NCBI GenBank assembly: GCA_958412345.1
Contig: CATYSO010000011.1
Span: 23,997 to 87,996 of the forward strand
Reading direction: 5' to 3'
Length of the DNA: 64,000 bases
Source of the DNA: an uncultured Collinsella sp.
Lineage (GTDB): Bacteria > Actinomycetota > Coriobacteriia > Coriobacteriales > Coriobacteriaceae
In this document: positions 26,301 through 35,800 of the stretch, piece after piece
How positions within the stretch are numbered: the first letter of the stretch is position 1
Layout of the letters: the number at the start of each line of letters is the position of its first letter
The notes under the pieces: model-generated
Seen by the model: the letters and a program-made list of their open reading frames with translations, nothing else
Databases searched by the model: none
Told to the model about the DNA's origin: nothing
Program-made: the position numbers and the translations under genes

Positions 26301-26801
26301 CAGCTCATCCATGCGCGCGTCCGAAAGATCGGAGAGCGCCGCCACAAGGCTCGGGCTCGTGGGGACGGGCGCCGGAAAGGGAAAGTTGGGGTTGACGGCC
26401 GGCGCTTTTGGCGCGGTGCGTGCGGGCTGTTTCGGCTGTGCCGTAAACGTGCGGACCGGCGTGCGCAAACCTTCGACGGGCTCGGCGCCGCTGGCATCCA
26501 AATACGCCAGAGCCGTGGCAATAGCGTGCTTGCACATACCGGGGTAACGATAGGCGGCGGGGCAATCGCAGTCGTAGTCGATCACCTCGTGCTCGTCCAT
26601 GTCGAGCGCCACGTGCGTCTTGTACAGGTCGCCGCGCGAACCGCGCACCGAGCCCTCAACCGTCACGTTTTTGGAGAAGCGCGAGCCGCTGTCCTCGATC
26701 GACAGCACGGCGCCGTTGAGCATGAGCGAACGCCCCTTCATAAAGGTGCCGCTCAGCGCCGCCTCTTTCCGGAGCGCCTGCACAAACGTCCCCTGCGCCA
26801 T
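23340..26801 (-). CDS. SNF2-family helicase with SWIM zinc finger (1153 aa)
   Basis: An N-terminal SWIM finger (YDCDCPAAYRYPGMCKHAIA; CxC...CxH), a long middle region, and a C-terminal Swi2/Snf2 ATPase: ILADDMGLGKTLQMIA (motif I), VVCPASLVYNW (Ia), VLDEAQYIKNP (II), ALTGTPIENRLSELW (III), LFSQFTGMLDIIGKRL (IV), DQATDRAHRIGQ (VI). These bacterial RapA-like/HepA-like proteins remodel DNA-protein complexes or RNA polymerase; the exact role is unknown. The start at 26801 follows GGAGG by 5 nt; ATG 26819 is an alternative. It lies 28 nt after dnaE in the same direction and may share its transcript. Confidence 0.92.
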   Translation of the reverse strand: MAQGTFVQALRKEAALSGTFMKGRSLMLNGAVLSIEDSGSRFSKNVTVEGSVRGSRGDLYKTHVALDMDEHEVIDYDCDCPAAYRYPGMCKHAIATALAYLDASGAEPVEGLRTPVRTFTAQPKQPARTAPKAPAVNPNFPFPAPVPTSPSLVAALSDLSDARMDELASMRRKLAGTVDPDAPKAALEPSLVPYYNPLFADRFSWALEFRIRCGSVSYVVKDIDGMADAYVRGGMFSYGKKLTFAHSPEAFDETSAKLLNLVVTTVAYLDDITSSRSASYDFARSGFVAERQLPLSEHSIVYVLDLLRGQTISFEPAWSRGTTHRTYDVAVEVPPEGEDEALAKRPPLLAAKIAPAAGGSYDLRLPADMYCFASGDAAYLVDTRRARRTDAAFAQHAASFLSRLLPCRTPAHIAAEQVGEFCRMALPILRDYTDLTAPAALDTVAPEPSFAMAIGVDDGLVTCKITVTYGDWSADLFSLGAPGSPFEEQRPGVPPRDEIAEFRVMDTAALYFDFYEGGLAFGERDDARLFCLLTEGLSALSELGEVMLSDRLRQVSVRPAPKLSVRATVKSNLLDVELGASGLSAADLAIYLDSYKRHQTFARLTSGDIVRLDEGARAAFGLAEDLGVDAVDLLDGVSLPASSTLFVDSMLARTPALEADRDAAFHRTVERLDTLGKMDFTVPASLKATMRGYQVDGYQWLGSLEHLGLGGILADDMGLGKTLQMIAHILARVEAGGTKPTLVVCPASLVYNWTAELERFAPSLDVCAIVGAKAQRRVQIAGAAEHNVVVTSYDLMRRDIDEYVEQDFARVVLDEAQYIKNPLTQVARAAKRLPAGVRFALTGTPIENRLSELWSIFDFLMPGLLGTRESFAKRFESPVEHAEGDSAARLQALVSPFVLRRVKEDVVADLPEKIEDTVMAQLTGEQRKLYLANQDRIAQQVQHREAGEFKKDKLKVLAELTKLRQICCDPRLHYEDYKAGSAKLDTCMELVHGALDGGHRILLFSQFTGMLDIIGKRLAKEDIAFLKLTGASSKESRAKMVAQFQAGEVPVFLISLKAGGVGLNLTAADVVIHYDPWWNVAAQDQATDRAHRIGQQHTVTVYKLIAKDTIEERIMQMQESKRDLVNSVLGGDGISSALFTREDVLALLGGDGR

Positions 26802-26829
26802 CACTTCCTCCAATCTCACCCCGGGTAGC

Positions 26830-29800
26830 TTAGATCACCGTCACGCGACCCTGGTTACCCACAATGGCCTTGGCCTCGGCCAGCAGCGGAATCGAACGCG
26901 CGTTGACCTTGGCAGGTACCTCGGCACGCAGCACGCGCCCGTCCACCTGCTCGATAAAGATCTCCACGCGGTCGCCGCCCGGGTTAGCGGTGAGCACCGT
27001 GGCCAGGCGCGCCATATTGCCCTGGCTAAAGCGGCTGTTAGGCACCATGACCTCAAACACCTTGGGCTTGTTGTTCTCCTCGTTGAGCTCGAGCGGCACG
27101 ATCTCCTGCGCGATGATCTGGTCGCCGCGGTCCGAGCGCTCGAGCTTGCCCTTAATGCGCACAAAGGCATCGGACAGCTGCGCGCCGGTCTCGGGATCGA
27201 CCTCGCCGTACAGGTACCCCTCGGCCTCTTTATAGGTCTTGGGGAACACGACGACGGTGGCCTCGCCTTCCATGTCCTCGAGCTGCACGATGCCCATGGG
27301 GTCACCGTTTTTGGTCACGCGCTTGGACACGCTCGAGACCATGCCGGCCCACCACAGCGCCTTGCCCTCGGGAATCTCCTGGTTGATGGTGCCGCCCGTA
27401 GGATTCTGAACTTCGTAGCCGGTATCGATCTGCGAGAACGAGAAGTCGCGCGCCTTGGCTAGTGCATACTCAAACGGGCGCAGCGGGTGGTCCGAGACAT
27501 AGATGCCCAGAACCTCTTTCTCCTGGCTCAGCTTGAGGTGTCGGTCCCATTCCTGGCCGTCCGGATCGGGCACGCTGACCTCGAAGCCCGAGCCCTCAAC
27601 GTCGCCAAACATATCGAAGAACGAGGTCTGGCCGCTCGCGCGGTCCTTCTGGCGCTTTATCGCGGCGTCGATGATGTTCTCGGGGTTGTTCTTGTCCACA
27701 AAGTGCATCATCTGACGACGCGGATACCCCGTGGAGTCGAAGGCGCCCGCCTTGATGAGCGATTCGATCACGCGACGGTTGGCCTGGCTCGAGTCCACGC
27801 GCTCGACAAAGTCGTGCAGTGTCTTAAACGGACCGCCCGCCTCGCGCTCGGCGATAATCGCCTGCGCCACGCCGGTGCCCACGCCGCGGATGCCGGCCAG
27901 ACCAAAGCGCACGCCCTCCTTGGTAGCCGTGAACTCGGTACCGGACTCGTTGACATCTGGCGAAAGCACGGGGATGCCGTCGTGACGGCATGCCGAGACG
28001 TAGTGCACGATCTTGTCGGTCTTGCCCGTGTAGGACGTCAGAACGGCCGCCATGTACTCGTGCGGATAGTGCGCCTTGAGCCACGCCGTCTGCATAACCA
28101 GGATGGCGTAGCCGGCGGAGTGCGACTTGTTAAAGGCGTAAGATGCGAACTCGAGAACATCGTCCCAAATCTTCTGGGCGACCTCGCGCGTGTAGTTGTT
28201 CTTGATAGCGCCGTTCATCCAGTGGTCGTAGGTGGTCTCGTCCGAGCCATCCTCCCAGTGCAGCACCGTCGACGTGAGCAGCTTGATCTTTTTCTTAGCC
28301 ACGGGTTTACGGATACGCGAGTCCGATTCGCCCTTGGAGAAGCCGCACATCTCGACGGAGATGAGCATAACCTGCTCCTGGTAGACCATGGTGCCGTAGG
28401 TTTCGCCCAGGATGTCGTCCAGGCGGTCGTCGTAGGAGACGGCCGGCTCCTTGCCGTTCATACGGTTGATGTAGGACGAGACCATGCCGGCGCCCAGCGG
28501 GCCCGGGCGGTACAGGGCGATCAATGCTACGACGTGCTTGTACTCGGTGGGCTTCATGTTCTTGATCGTGGCCGTCATGCCGGCGGACTCGACCTGGAAG
28601 ACGCCGGCGGTGTGGCCGGAACCCATGAGCTTAAAGATCTCGGGGTCGTCAAAGGGAATCTCTTCCTCTTTGATGTCGATGCCGAAGTTCTTTTTGATGT
28701 TTGCCTTGGCCTTGGAGATAACAGTCAGCGTGCGCAGGCCCAAGAAGTCCATCTTGAGCAAGCCCATGTCGGCAACGGTATGGCCCTCGTACTGGGTAAT
28801 CTCGACGCCGCCCTTGGTGTCGAGCTTGGTGGGCACGTGCTCGTTGACGGGGTCGCGGCAGATCAGAACGGCGCACGCGTGCACGCCCTCGCCACGGGTG
28901 AGGCCCTCGATTGAGAGCGCCGTGTCGATGATGCGGCGGGCGTCGTCGTCCTTTTTATATGCCTCGGCAAAATCGGGGTTAAACAGGTCCTCTTTGCCGG
29001 GTTGCTTTTCGAGCACCTGCTTGAGCTTGACCTTGGGGTCGCTCGAGACCATCTTGGACAGACGCTGGCCCATGTAGACCGGGTAGTCCAGGACGCGAGC
29101 GGCGTCGTTGATGGCCTGCTTGGCCTTAATGGTCGAGTAGGTGATGACGTGGGTGACCTTCTCGGGGCCGTAGAGCTGGCGAACGTGCTCCACGACCTCG
29201 AGGCGCCGCTCATCGTCGAAGTCCATATCGATATCGGGCATCTCGGTACGCTGCGGAGACAGGAACCTCTCGAACATCAGGCCGTTCTCGAGCGGGTCGA
29301 ACGCGGTGATGTTCATGGCGTAGGCGACGATAGCGCCGGCGGCCGAGCCACGGCCGGGGCCGACGCCGATGCCGTTGTCCTTGGCCCATTGCACGTACTC
29401 GGCGACGATCAAGAAGTAGGCGGCAAAGCCCTTGTCGCAGATGACTTTGTATTCGTACTCAAAGCGCTCTTTGATGTTGACGCCACCGATCTCGCGCGTG
29501 GCCCAGTCGTCGCCGTAGTGCTGGCGCAGGCCCTTCTCGCACTCGCGGCGGAACTGGCTCTCGTGCGTCTCGCCGGGGTCGAGCAGCGGGAAGCGCGGCA
29601 GGATGATGGAGTCCCAGTCCAGCTCAACATAGCACTTGTCGGCGATCTCGAGCGTGTTGTCGCAGGCCTCGGGGCAATACGGGAACATCGCCCGCATCTC
29701 CTCCTCGGTCTTCATGTAAAACTCCGAGCCGGTCATGCGCATGCGGTTAGGGTCGTCGACCTTGGCGTTCATGCCAATGCACATGATGACGTCCTGCACC

Positions 29801-30633
29801 GGCGCGTCCTCGCGGCGCAGGTAGTGGAAGTCGTTGGTGGCAATGACCTTGACGCCCACCTGCTTGGCGATATCGATGAGCGTGCGGTCCATCTGCTCGT
29901 CGGTCAGGCCGTTGTCGGTGGTGATGCCGTGTTCCTGGATCTCGATGTAAAAATCGCCGGGGTCAAAGGTATCGCGGAAGGTCTCGGCCCACTTGATGGC
30001 GCCCTCCATGTCACCGCGGTCGATGTATTTGGGAATGATGCCCGCGATGCAGGCGCTCGTGCAGATCATGCCCTTGGCGTGGCGGCGCAGGTTGTCGAGC
30101 GTCACGCGGGGCTTGTAGTAAAAGCCCTGCACGGCTGCCTCGGAAACCGTCTGCATCAGGTTGACGTAGCCCTCCTGGTCCTTGGCCAGAAGGATCATGT
30201 GGTAGAGCTCGGGCTTATGGTCGCGGGCAAGGGTCTCGTCCGGCGTAAAGTAGACCTCGCAGCCAAAGATGGGCTTGATGACCAGGGGTGGCTTGAGCTC
30301 GTCGATGTTGCCCTTCTCGTCCCACATGGCCATGTCCTTCACATACTGGGCATGCTCGCGCGGGTTTGACTCAGGATCGGGCTCCACCAGCTCGTCGCGG
30401 CGGTCCTTTTCCAAGAAGGCCTTGTCGTGGCTCCAAGTTTTGTACTCGGGCGTGTTGTGGTTGACGGCATCGCAGGCCAGCGCCAGGTCGGGCACGCCAT
30501 ACATGTAGCCGTGGTCGGTAATGGCGACGGCGGGCATGCCCAACTCTACGGCGCGGTTGACCATATCCTGGATACGGGTTGCGCCGTCGAGCATGGAGAA
30601 AACAGTGTGATTGTGCAGATGGACAAATGCCAT
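26830..30633 (-). CDS. dnaE: DNA polymerase III alpha subunit DnaE (1267 aa)
   Basis: An N-terminal PHP domain (FVHLHNHTVFSMLDGA, ITDHGYMYG), polymerase palm acids in MPDIDMDFDDERR and the later Asp in the CAVLICRDP region, fingers (GYAILVMQTAWLKAHYP), tandem HhH (LAGIRGVGTGVAQAII), and a C-terminal OB-fold (PMGIVQLEDMEGEATVVVFP). It is the replicative polymerase of the DnaE1 type. At 1267 aa it is somewhat long, but no intein motif was seen; the extra length sits in the insert after IRKPVAKKK and the tail. GGAGC precedes the ATG. Confidence 0.97.
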   Translation of the reverse strand: MAFVHLHNHTVFSMLDGATRIQDMVNRAVELGMPAVAITDHGYMYGVPDLALACDAVNHNTPEYKTWSHDKAFLEKDRRDELVEPDPESNPREHAQYVKDMAMWDEKGNIDELKPPLVIKPIFGCEVYFTPDETLARDHKPELYHMILLAKDQEGYVNLMQTVSEAAVQGFYYKPRVTLDNLRRHAKGMICTSACIAGIIPKYIDRGDMEGAIKWAETFRDTFDPGDFYIEIQEHGITTDNGLTDEQMDRTLIDIAKQVGVKVIATNDFHYLRREDAPVQDVIMCIGMNAKVDDPNRMRMTGSEFYMKTEEEMRAMFPYCPEACDNTLEIADKCYVELDWDSIILPRFPLLDPGETHESQFRRECEKGLRQHYGDDWATREIGGVNIKERFEYEYKVICDKGFAAYFLIVAEYVQWAKDNGIGVGPGRGSAAGAIVAYAMNITAFDPLENGLMFERFLSPQRTEMPDIDMDFDDERRLEVVEHVRQLYGPEKVTHVITYSTIKAKQAINDAARVLDYPVYMGQRLSKMVSSDPKVKLKQVLEKQPGKEDLFNPDFAEAYKKDDDARRIIDTALSIEGLTRGEGVHACAVLICRDPVNEHVPTKLDTKGGVEITQYEGHTVADMGLLKMDFLGLRTLTVISKAKANIKKNFGIDIKEEEIPFDDPEIFKLMGSGHTAGVFQVESAGMTATIKNMKPTEYKHVVALIALYRPGPLGAGMVSSYINRMNGKEPAVSYDDRLDDILGETYGTMVYQEQVMLISVEMCGFSKGESDSRIRKPVAKKKIKLLTSTVLHWEDGSDETTYDHWMNGAIKNNYTREVAQKIWDDVLEFASYAFNKSHSAGYAILVMQTAWLKAHYPHEYMAAVLTSYTGKTDKIVHYVSACRHDGIPVLSPDVNESGTEFTATKEGVRFGLAGIRGVGTGVAQAIIAEREAGGPFKTLHDFVERVDSSQANRRVIESLIKAGAFDSTGYPRRQMMHFVDKNNPENIIDAAIKRQKDRASGQTSFFDMFGDVEGSGFEVSVPDPDGQEWDRHLKLSQEKEVLGIYVSDHPLRPFEYALAKARDFSFSQIDTGYEVQNPTGGTINQEIPEGKALWWAGMVSSVSKRVTKNGDPMGIVQLEDMEGEATVVVFPKTYKEAEGYLYGEVDPETGAQLSDAFVRIKGKLERSDRGDQIIAQEIVPLELNEENNKPKVFEVMVPNSRFSQGNMARLATVLTANPGGDRVEIFIEQVDGRVLRAEVPAKVNARSIPLLAEAKAIVGNQGRVTVI

Positions 30634-30873
30634 GTGATGAGCTCCGATGCGGGTTCGTGTTCTGACTGAACGATTTTACCGCACGGCACGGACGGCACCC
30701 GAACCTAGCCAAACCCACACGGGTAGTCTTTTTGGGACTCTCAAAAAGGGGAATGAGTGCATCCAGATATATCGAGTATTACTGGAACCCCAGCGATGCG
30801 CGGAATGATTTGTGACGAATAGTCATGTCCATCAAGAAGGCTCGACGCTTCGGATAGCTCGTCAATCGATATA

Positions 30874-32073
30874 TCAATTCTTGGAGACCTGTATTCCTAC
30901 CATTTTTAATGAAACAACGGCGGTAATTGCTATCGCGATTGCACCAATAATACCGAGCGCTATCTGAATGGGATATAACCCCAACACATGTCCAAATATG
31001 GAGAAAAACATTGCGGAAAAGAGAGCCCTTACCAGAGACGCGACGGAAAGGATCGTCGCGCGAAGATCGTCCGCTATCGCGTCTTGGATTAAGTTTTCCG
31101 AAGTGATATACACCACTTCTGGGAGAAAACAAAGCACCATGCTAAGGCCAAACAAACACAGCGGATTTGAAGCGAACCACGGAAGAATTATGAAAAGGCC
31201 AGCCTCGATTAACATCGAGCCGAGCATGGTATTTCTTTTCCCGAAACGCGATGAGAAGAAATCTGCTGCAATGTAGGCCATCGCATTTACTGCATAGGAT
31301 GCACCGAAAAAGATTCCTATTATGGAGACGGGAGCATCAAATGCGTCGAATACCAACTGATTCAAGTTGTAATAACTCCCATAGAATCCATCGAGCATGC
31401 TTGTGCCGATTAGAAGAAGCAATACCGCAAAAGCGGATTCTCCAATGCACCAGGTTTCGCGTCTGAAGATCTTGGCTACGTCAAACCTTTCCTCCCCAGA
31501 GTTTTTGGAATGGGTCGCTTCCATCCTCTCAATGGGATACAGAAGGAAAAGCTGCAGAAGATAGAAAACGGAAACGCATACGTAGAGTGCACTCCAAGAT
31601 ATTTGGGCAATGAATGATCCAAGTACGATTGCCACTCCCGTCGCGATTGATTGCGCGGCAAGCAGCTGAGCGTTGATGGTGAGGAAGCGCTCTCCTTGAC
31701 CGGCATTTCGGGCAATTTCATATAAAAGTGCTTGTTCGGATCCCGATTGAAGGGAGTAGGCGAGTGCCTCAACAAGGGAAAGCGCGACGAGAAAGGGGCC
31801 TGAGAGCAGCAGCATGCCAGCCGTATGGAAGAAAAGAAGCAGAACGCCCACTTGAATCGAGAACTTCTTTCCAAAGAAATCGCCTACCAGCCCTGTTGGT
31901 AGCTCGAGGGCGACCGTTGCAATGTTGTACAGGGCTTGATAAAGCGCGATTTCCGTGACAGACATTCCTTTATCCGCAAGGAAAAGTAGAAACACTCCCC
32001 GATTTAAAACAAATCCCGCGAGAACGAAAAAGGCAGAATAGATGTGCAGCTGCGCAGTGGCATTCTTATTCAT
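30874..32073 (-). CDS. Major facilitator superfamily transporter, probable efflux permease (399 aa)
   Basis: Twelve hydrophobic segments with the MFS loop 2-3 signature region (TGLVGDFFGKKFSIQ) and its weaker repeat (ADFFSSRFGKRNTML). It resembles drug/metabolite efflux MFS members, but the substrate is unknown. The start ATG 32073 has GGAAG upstream. Base composition is distinctly more AT-rich than the neighbours and codons ending in A/T are common, suggesting recent acquisition. It sits alone between dnaE and a DUF3284 gene, with 240 bp of featureless sequence after its stop. Confidence 0.85.
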   Translation of the reverse strand: MNKNATAQLHIYSAFFVLAGFVLNRGVFLLFLADKGMSVTEIALYQALYNIATVALELPTGLVGDFFGKKFSIQVGVLLLFFHTAGMLLLSGPFLVALSLVEALAYSLQSGSEQALLYEIARNAGQGERFLTINAQLLAAQSIATGVAIVLGSFIAQISWSALYVCVSVFYLLQLFLLYPIERMEATHSKNSGEERFDVAKIFRRETWCIGESAFAVLLLLIGTSMLDGFYGSYYNLNQLVFDAFDAPVSIIGIFFGASYAVNAMAYIAADFFSSRFGKRNTMLGSMLIEAGLFIILPWFASNPLCLFGLSMVLCFLPEVVYITSENLIQDAIADDLRATILSVASLVRALFSAMFFSIFGHVLGLYPIQIALGIIGAIAIAITAVVSLKMVGIQVSKN

Positions 32074-32177
32074 TTGGCACTTCCGTCAACTAATTTTGTC
32101 GGGCCGCTCGCTACTGACTCGAAGCCTGAAGTGTCCACAGTTGATGCGAAGAGCGGTAAAGCTTTTGCACAGGGGTA

Positions 32178-32687
32178 TCAATGGAATACATCCGAAGCGT
32201 TTTCGGCAGTATCATCGGCGAAGGCGGGATTAGCCTTTACGCGGCGCTCACCCTCGATGTATTTGACGATTTGATCAATCGTCTGGTTGGCGTGGCTCTT
32301 GAGCTTGCGCTCATAGAAGAAGAGGCCGAGCTTGCCGCGCGTACCAGACGTGTTACCACCCACACCCTGAAAATCCTCGGTATAGGTGAGCTCGCAGGCA
32401 CCATCGCCAGCAGGTGCAGCCTCATAGCGCATGGTATTGATGCCCGCCGCATACTGAAAACGGACCTCATAGAGACACGGGTAGTCAAAGTGCTTGATCT
32501 TAACCTTGATCGCCGTGCCCTTGGCCTTGCCTTTTGCGGACTGGGCGCGCTTCTCGTACTTATAGCCGTTGAGCTTGTTGCGGCTGGGACGCTTGCCCGT
32601 GGCGTTCTCGATATCCTGCATGATGGACCCCGCCAGAGCGTCAAAAAGCTCCTCCGGCGTCACCTTAAGCGTTTTGGTGAACTGCAT
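32178..32687 (-). CDS. DUF3284-like SRPBCC-fold protein (169 aa)
   Basis: It starts MQFTKTLKVTPEELFDALAG and continues with a basic helix and beta strands (KVKIKHFDYPCLYEVRFQY, CELTYTEDFQGV), then a C-terminal helix (HANQTIDQIVKYIEGE). This matches the DUF3284 layout, a START/SRPBCC-type small-ligand pocket found mostly in Firmicutes and Coriobacteria; function is unknown. AAGGAG lies 6 nt before the ATG. A long hairpin (32749-32811) separates it from addA, so it is probably a separate unit. Confidence 0.75.
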   Translation of the reverse strand: MQFTKTLKVTPEELFDALAGSIMQDIENATGKRPSRNKLNGYKYEKRAQSAKGKAKGTAIKVKIKHFDYPCLYEVRFQYAAGINTMRYEAAPAGDGACELTYTEDFQGVGGNTSGTRGKLGLFFYERKLKSHANQTIDQIVKYIEGERRVKANPAFADDTAENASDVFH

Positions 32688-32748
32688 GATGGCTCCTTAT
32701 TCGTTTGAACCGTTCGAGCCATTGTACCGCCCCAGGCTCTCCCATGCG

Positions 32749-32811
32749 TTGCGGTGAAATACGGACTGTTTGGCGGCTTTTTTGGCCAAAACAGTCCGTA
32801 TTCCACCGCAA
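32749..32811. repeat. 63-bp near-perfect inverted repeat between addA and the DUF3284 gene
   Basis: Arms of 23 bp (32749-32771 and 32789-32811) match at 22 of 23; the core is AATACGGACTGTTT. The loop holds a T6 run flanked by GG/CC pairs that extend the stem with a one-base bulge. It lies 12 bp after the addA stop. It could terminate addA or be a dispersed REP-like element. Confidence 0.8.
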
Positions 32812-32823
32812 GTTATCTGAGGG

Positions 32824-35800
32824 CTAAAGGTTGTAGGTGACTACTTGAGGTTCGGCGGGTTCGACGAAGATGGTTGGATTCGCCTGCTCCACGCGGACGA
32901 ACTTGACGGTCACCGTCTTAAAGCCCGCCTTGTGCAGAACATCAGCGTAGACGCGCGCCTGCAGGGCGTGCTTCTCCTGCAGCTGTTCCGGCGTCTCGTC
33001 CGGCGTGCCGCCCGTCTTGTAGTCGATGACCAGCGCGCGTGACGAATCCGCCGGGTTCGTCGCCAAAGCGTCGATGGCGCCTTCGGCATATGCACCGTAG
33101 CGGGCGATGTCCTCGTCCTCGCAGCCCAGCGAGAAGAACGGTACCTCGGCACGGATGCACGGCCAGGCAAGAAGCTCGGCACGGACCGACGACTTGAGCC
33201 AGCGATCCAGAGCGACATCGAAGCGCTCGCGCTGTTCTGGCGTCAAGCGCCACAGGCGAGCCAGGGCGTCGGCGCGCGCAGCGGGCAACGCATCGGCACC
33301 CATCTCGATGAGCCACTGGCAAGCAGCATGGAAGGCCGAGCCCAGCGCCATGGGATTGCCGGCGGGCTCGGCAGCGGTCACGTCCGCATCCGTCATCTCC
33401 GAGCCATCCGACTCCGCATCATCGCCAGCCTCGTCCACAGGCACGCGCGTCTCGGCGGCACGGTCCTCGGCCTCGGCATGCAGCGCCGCGGCAATCGACG
33501 AATAGCTGTACGAATCACGCGCCGGGAACGGGCAGGTGCCCATGCGTACGCCCACCGCCTGGGGATACACAAGCTCAAACGAATCGGGCTCGGGGTCGGC
33601 AGGACCGGGAACGGCGGCGCGGGCATCCGCACCGGCACCCTCCGGCTCCGCATCGCCGCGGACAAGCCTGCCCTCGACATCCAGCGAAGCGTTGACCTCA
33701 AACGCCTGCTCGCCAAACGTAAAGTCCGCGAGCGAAATGAGCTCGTAGTCGCCCGGCTGGGAGTTGTCGAACACCAGGCGGTCGGCATCGAGCTGCGGCA
33801 TGTCCAGAGCGTCGGTAGGCAGAATACGACGCAGCACGTCGTAGGTCAGATCCGTCTCGACGTCGAAGGTCGGCGCCGTCACCTTACCACGGCTCACGCC
33901 GGCATCCATCGCCAGAATGACCAGCTCTCGCGCACGCGTCATGGCGACATAGAGCAAGCGGGCCCGCTCCTCGAGCGAAAGCTGCAGGTCGTCGTTGCGC
34001 AGGCGGGCAAATGCCTCGGCGGGAGAGCCCGTCGCACAGACGTCCTCCATGAGCTTCGGCGGCAGCCACAACGATGTGCCCTTACCCTTAAACGCATGCT
34101 CAAACTGCTTTTTGACGTCGTCGCCCTTCACAAAGGTTCCGTCGGCGAGCTTAACGCCGTCGAAGCGTGCCGGCAGCGCCACGACCTGCGCTCCGCCCTC
34201 GACACGCCCCATCTGAGCCGCACCCGAGGACTTACGCACGCCAAAGCACTCGGCAACCGCTACGACCGGATACTCCAGGCCCTTGGACGCATGCACGGTC
34301 ATGATGCGCACCGCGCCGTCGCCCTCCTCGTTGAGGGCGCCCGGGGCCTCCTTGCCCGCCAAGAAGCGGTCGAAGGCAAGCGCAATGGAACGCGGCGAGT
34401 TACCGAACTCGGCCTCCGCCTCGGCCACGGCATCGAGCGCCTTAAGCACGTTGGCGGCAATGGCCTTGCCCTCGGGACCACGCTGTGCCAAACGCACAAA
34501 CCAGCCGGAGGCGTTGACAGTATCGCGCGCGATGGCGGCGAACGAATCGCGCCCCACACGGCGAAGCGCGTAGCGCAGCACCTCGCGGACGCGCGTCACG
34601 AGCGGCAGGTTTTGCAGGCCCGGCACATCGGAATCGCTCATGATGCCCGCATCGATGTTGCGGCGTGAGGTCTCCCCCGTCTGATCGTCAAGCTTGGTCG
34701 CCAGCGCCAAAAACTCCTGGGCGCCCAGCGCAAACATCGGCGATGCCAGCAGCGGCATAAGGCCCTGCGCCGTATCGGCCGGATTGGCGAGTGCGCAGAC
34801 CAGGGCACGCACCGTCTGCACCTCGGCTGCCTGGGCAAAGACCGAGCCGCCTGCGATCACGCAGTCGAGCCCCTGGTCGCGGAAGGCCTGCGCATAGACA
34901 TCGGCGTTGGTCATGCGGCCCAGCAGCAGGACCATGCTGCCCTGGGGCTGGCCCGCTTTAACGAGTGCTTGGAATCGCTCCGCAATCGCGCGAGCTTTCG
35001 CCTGCGTTCGCTCCTGGGTGCTGCCGCCGGCAACGAGCAGCGCCTGGCGGCGCGATGCCTTCGCCTTGAGCTTGTCCTCGCGTTTGTCGCTCGGTTCAAG
35101 ATCCAAGAACCCCTGCATCAAACCACCGGTGTCGCCGTCAAAGACGCGCGCTACGTAGCGCAACACCTCGTCGTGGCTGCGGAAGTTGCGCACGAGTTTG
35201 ACGAGTTCGCCAGCGGGGGCATCGGACGCGGCAGCCGTCTCGGACGCAGCAGAGGAGCCCACCTTGCGCTCCTGGCGACGGAATACCTCGACCTCGGCGC
35301 CACGGAAGCGGTAGATCGACTGCTGCGCATCGCCTACGGTGCACAGCGCGCGCTCCCCCGCGCCCGTCAGGTAACGGATCAGGTCAACCTGCATCTGGTC
35401 GGTATCCTGGAACTCATCGATCATGACCATCTTAAAGCGACCCTCATAGGCCGCTCGGATGGCGGGATAATCGCGCAGCGCCTCGTACGCCATGCGCAGC
35501 AGGTCGTTGTTATCAAGCGCGGACTGGCCGGCCTTGAGCGCACGGTACTCCGCCTCCACAGCACGAGCAAGCCCCACCAGCGCATCAAGCGCGGGACCAC
35601 CACAGGCCAGCACGATATTGATAAATGCATCGGCAGCCTCGGCCTTGAGCAGCTCCACCTGTTCCTTAGGGAACGCCTTGCTCGCCCGAGGCATGCTGCA
35701 CGACATCATGAGTCGCGCCGCATCCTCCATCGTTTTGCCGCTCGCCTCGAACGCGTCGATGGCGTCGAGCGCCACCTGCGCTTTCTCGGTCGCGGCCTTG

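Noticed and set aside
26830..30633. Possible intein in DnaE because of its length
   Set aside because: No Cys/Ser splice junction or homing endonuclease motif; extra length is spread over known DnaE inserts.
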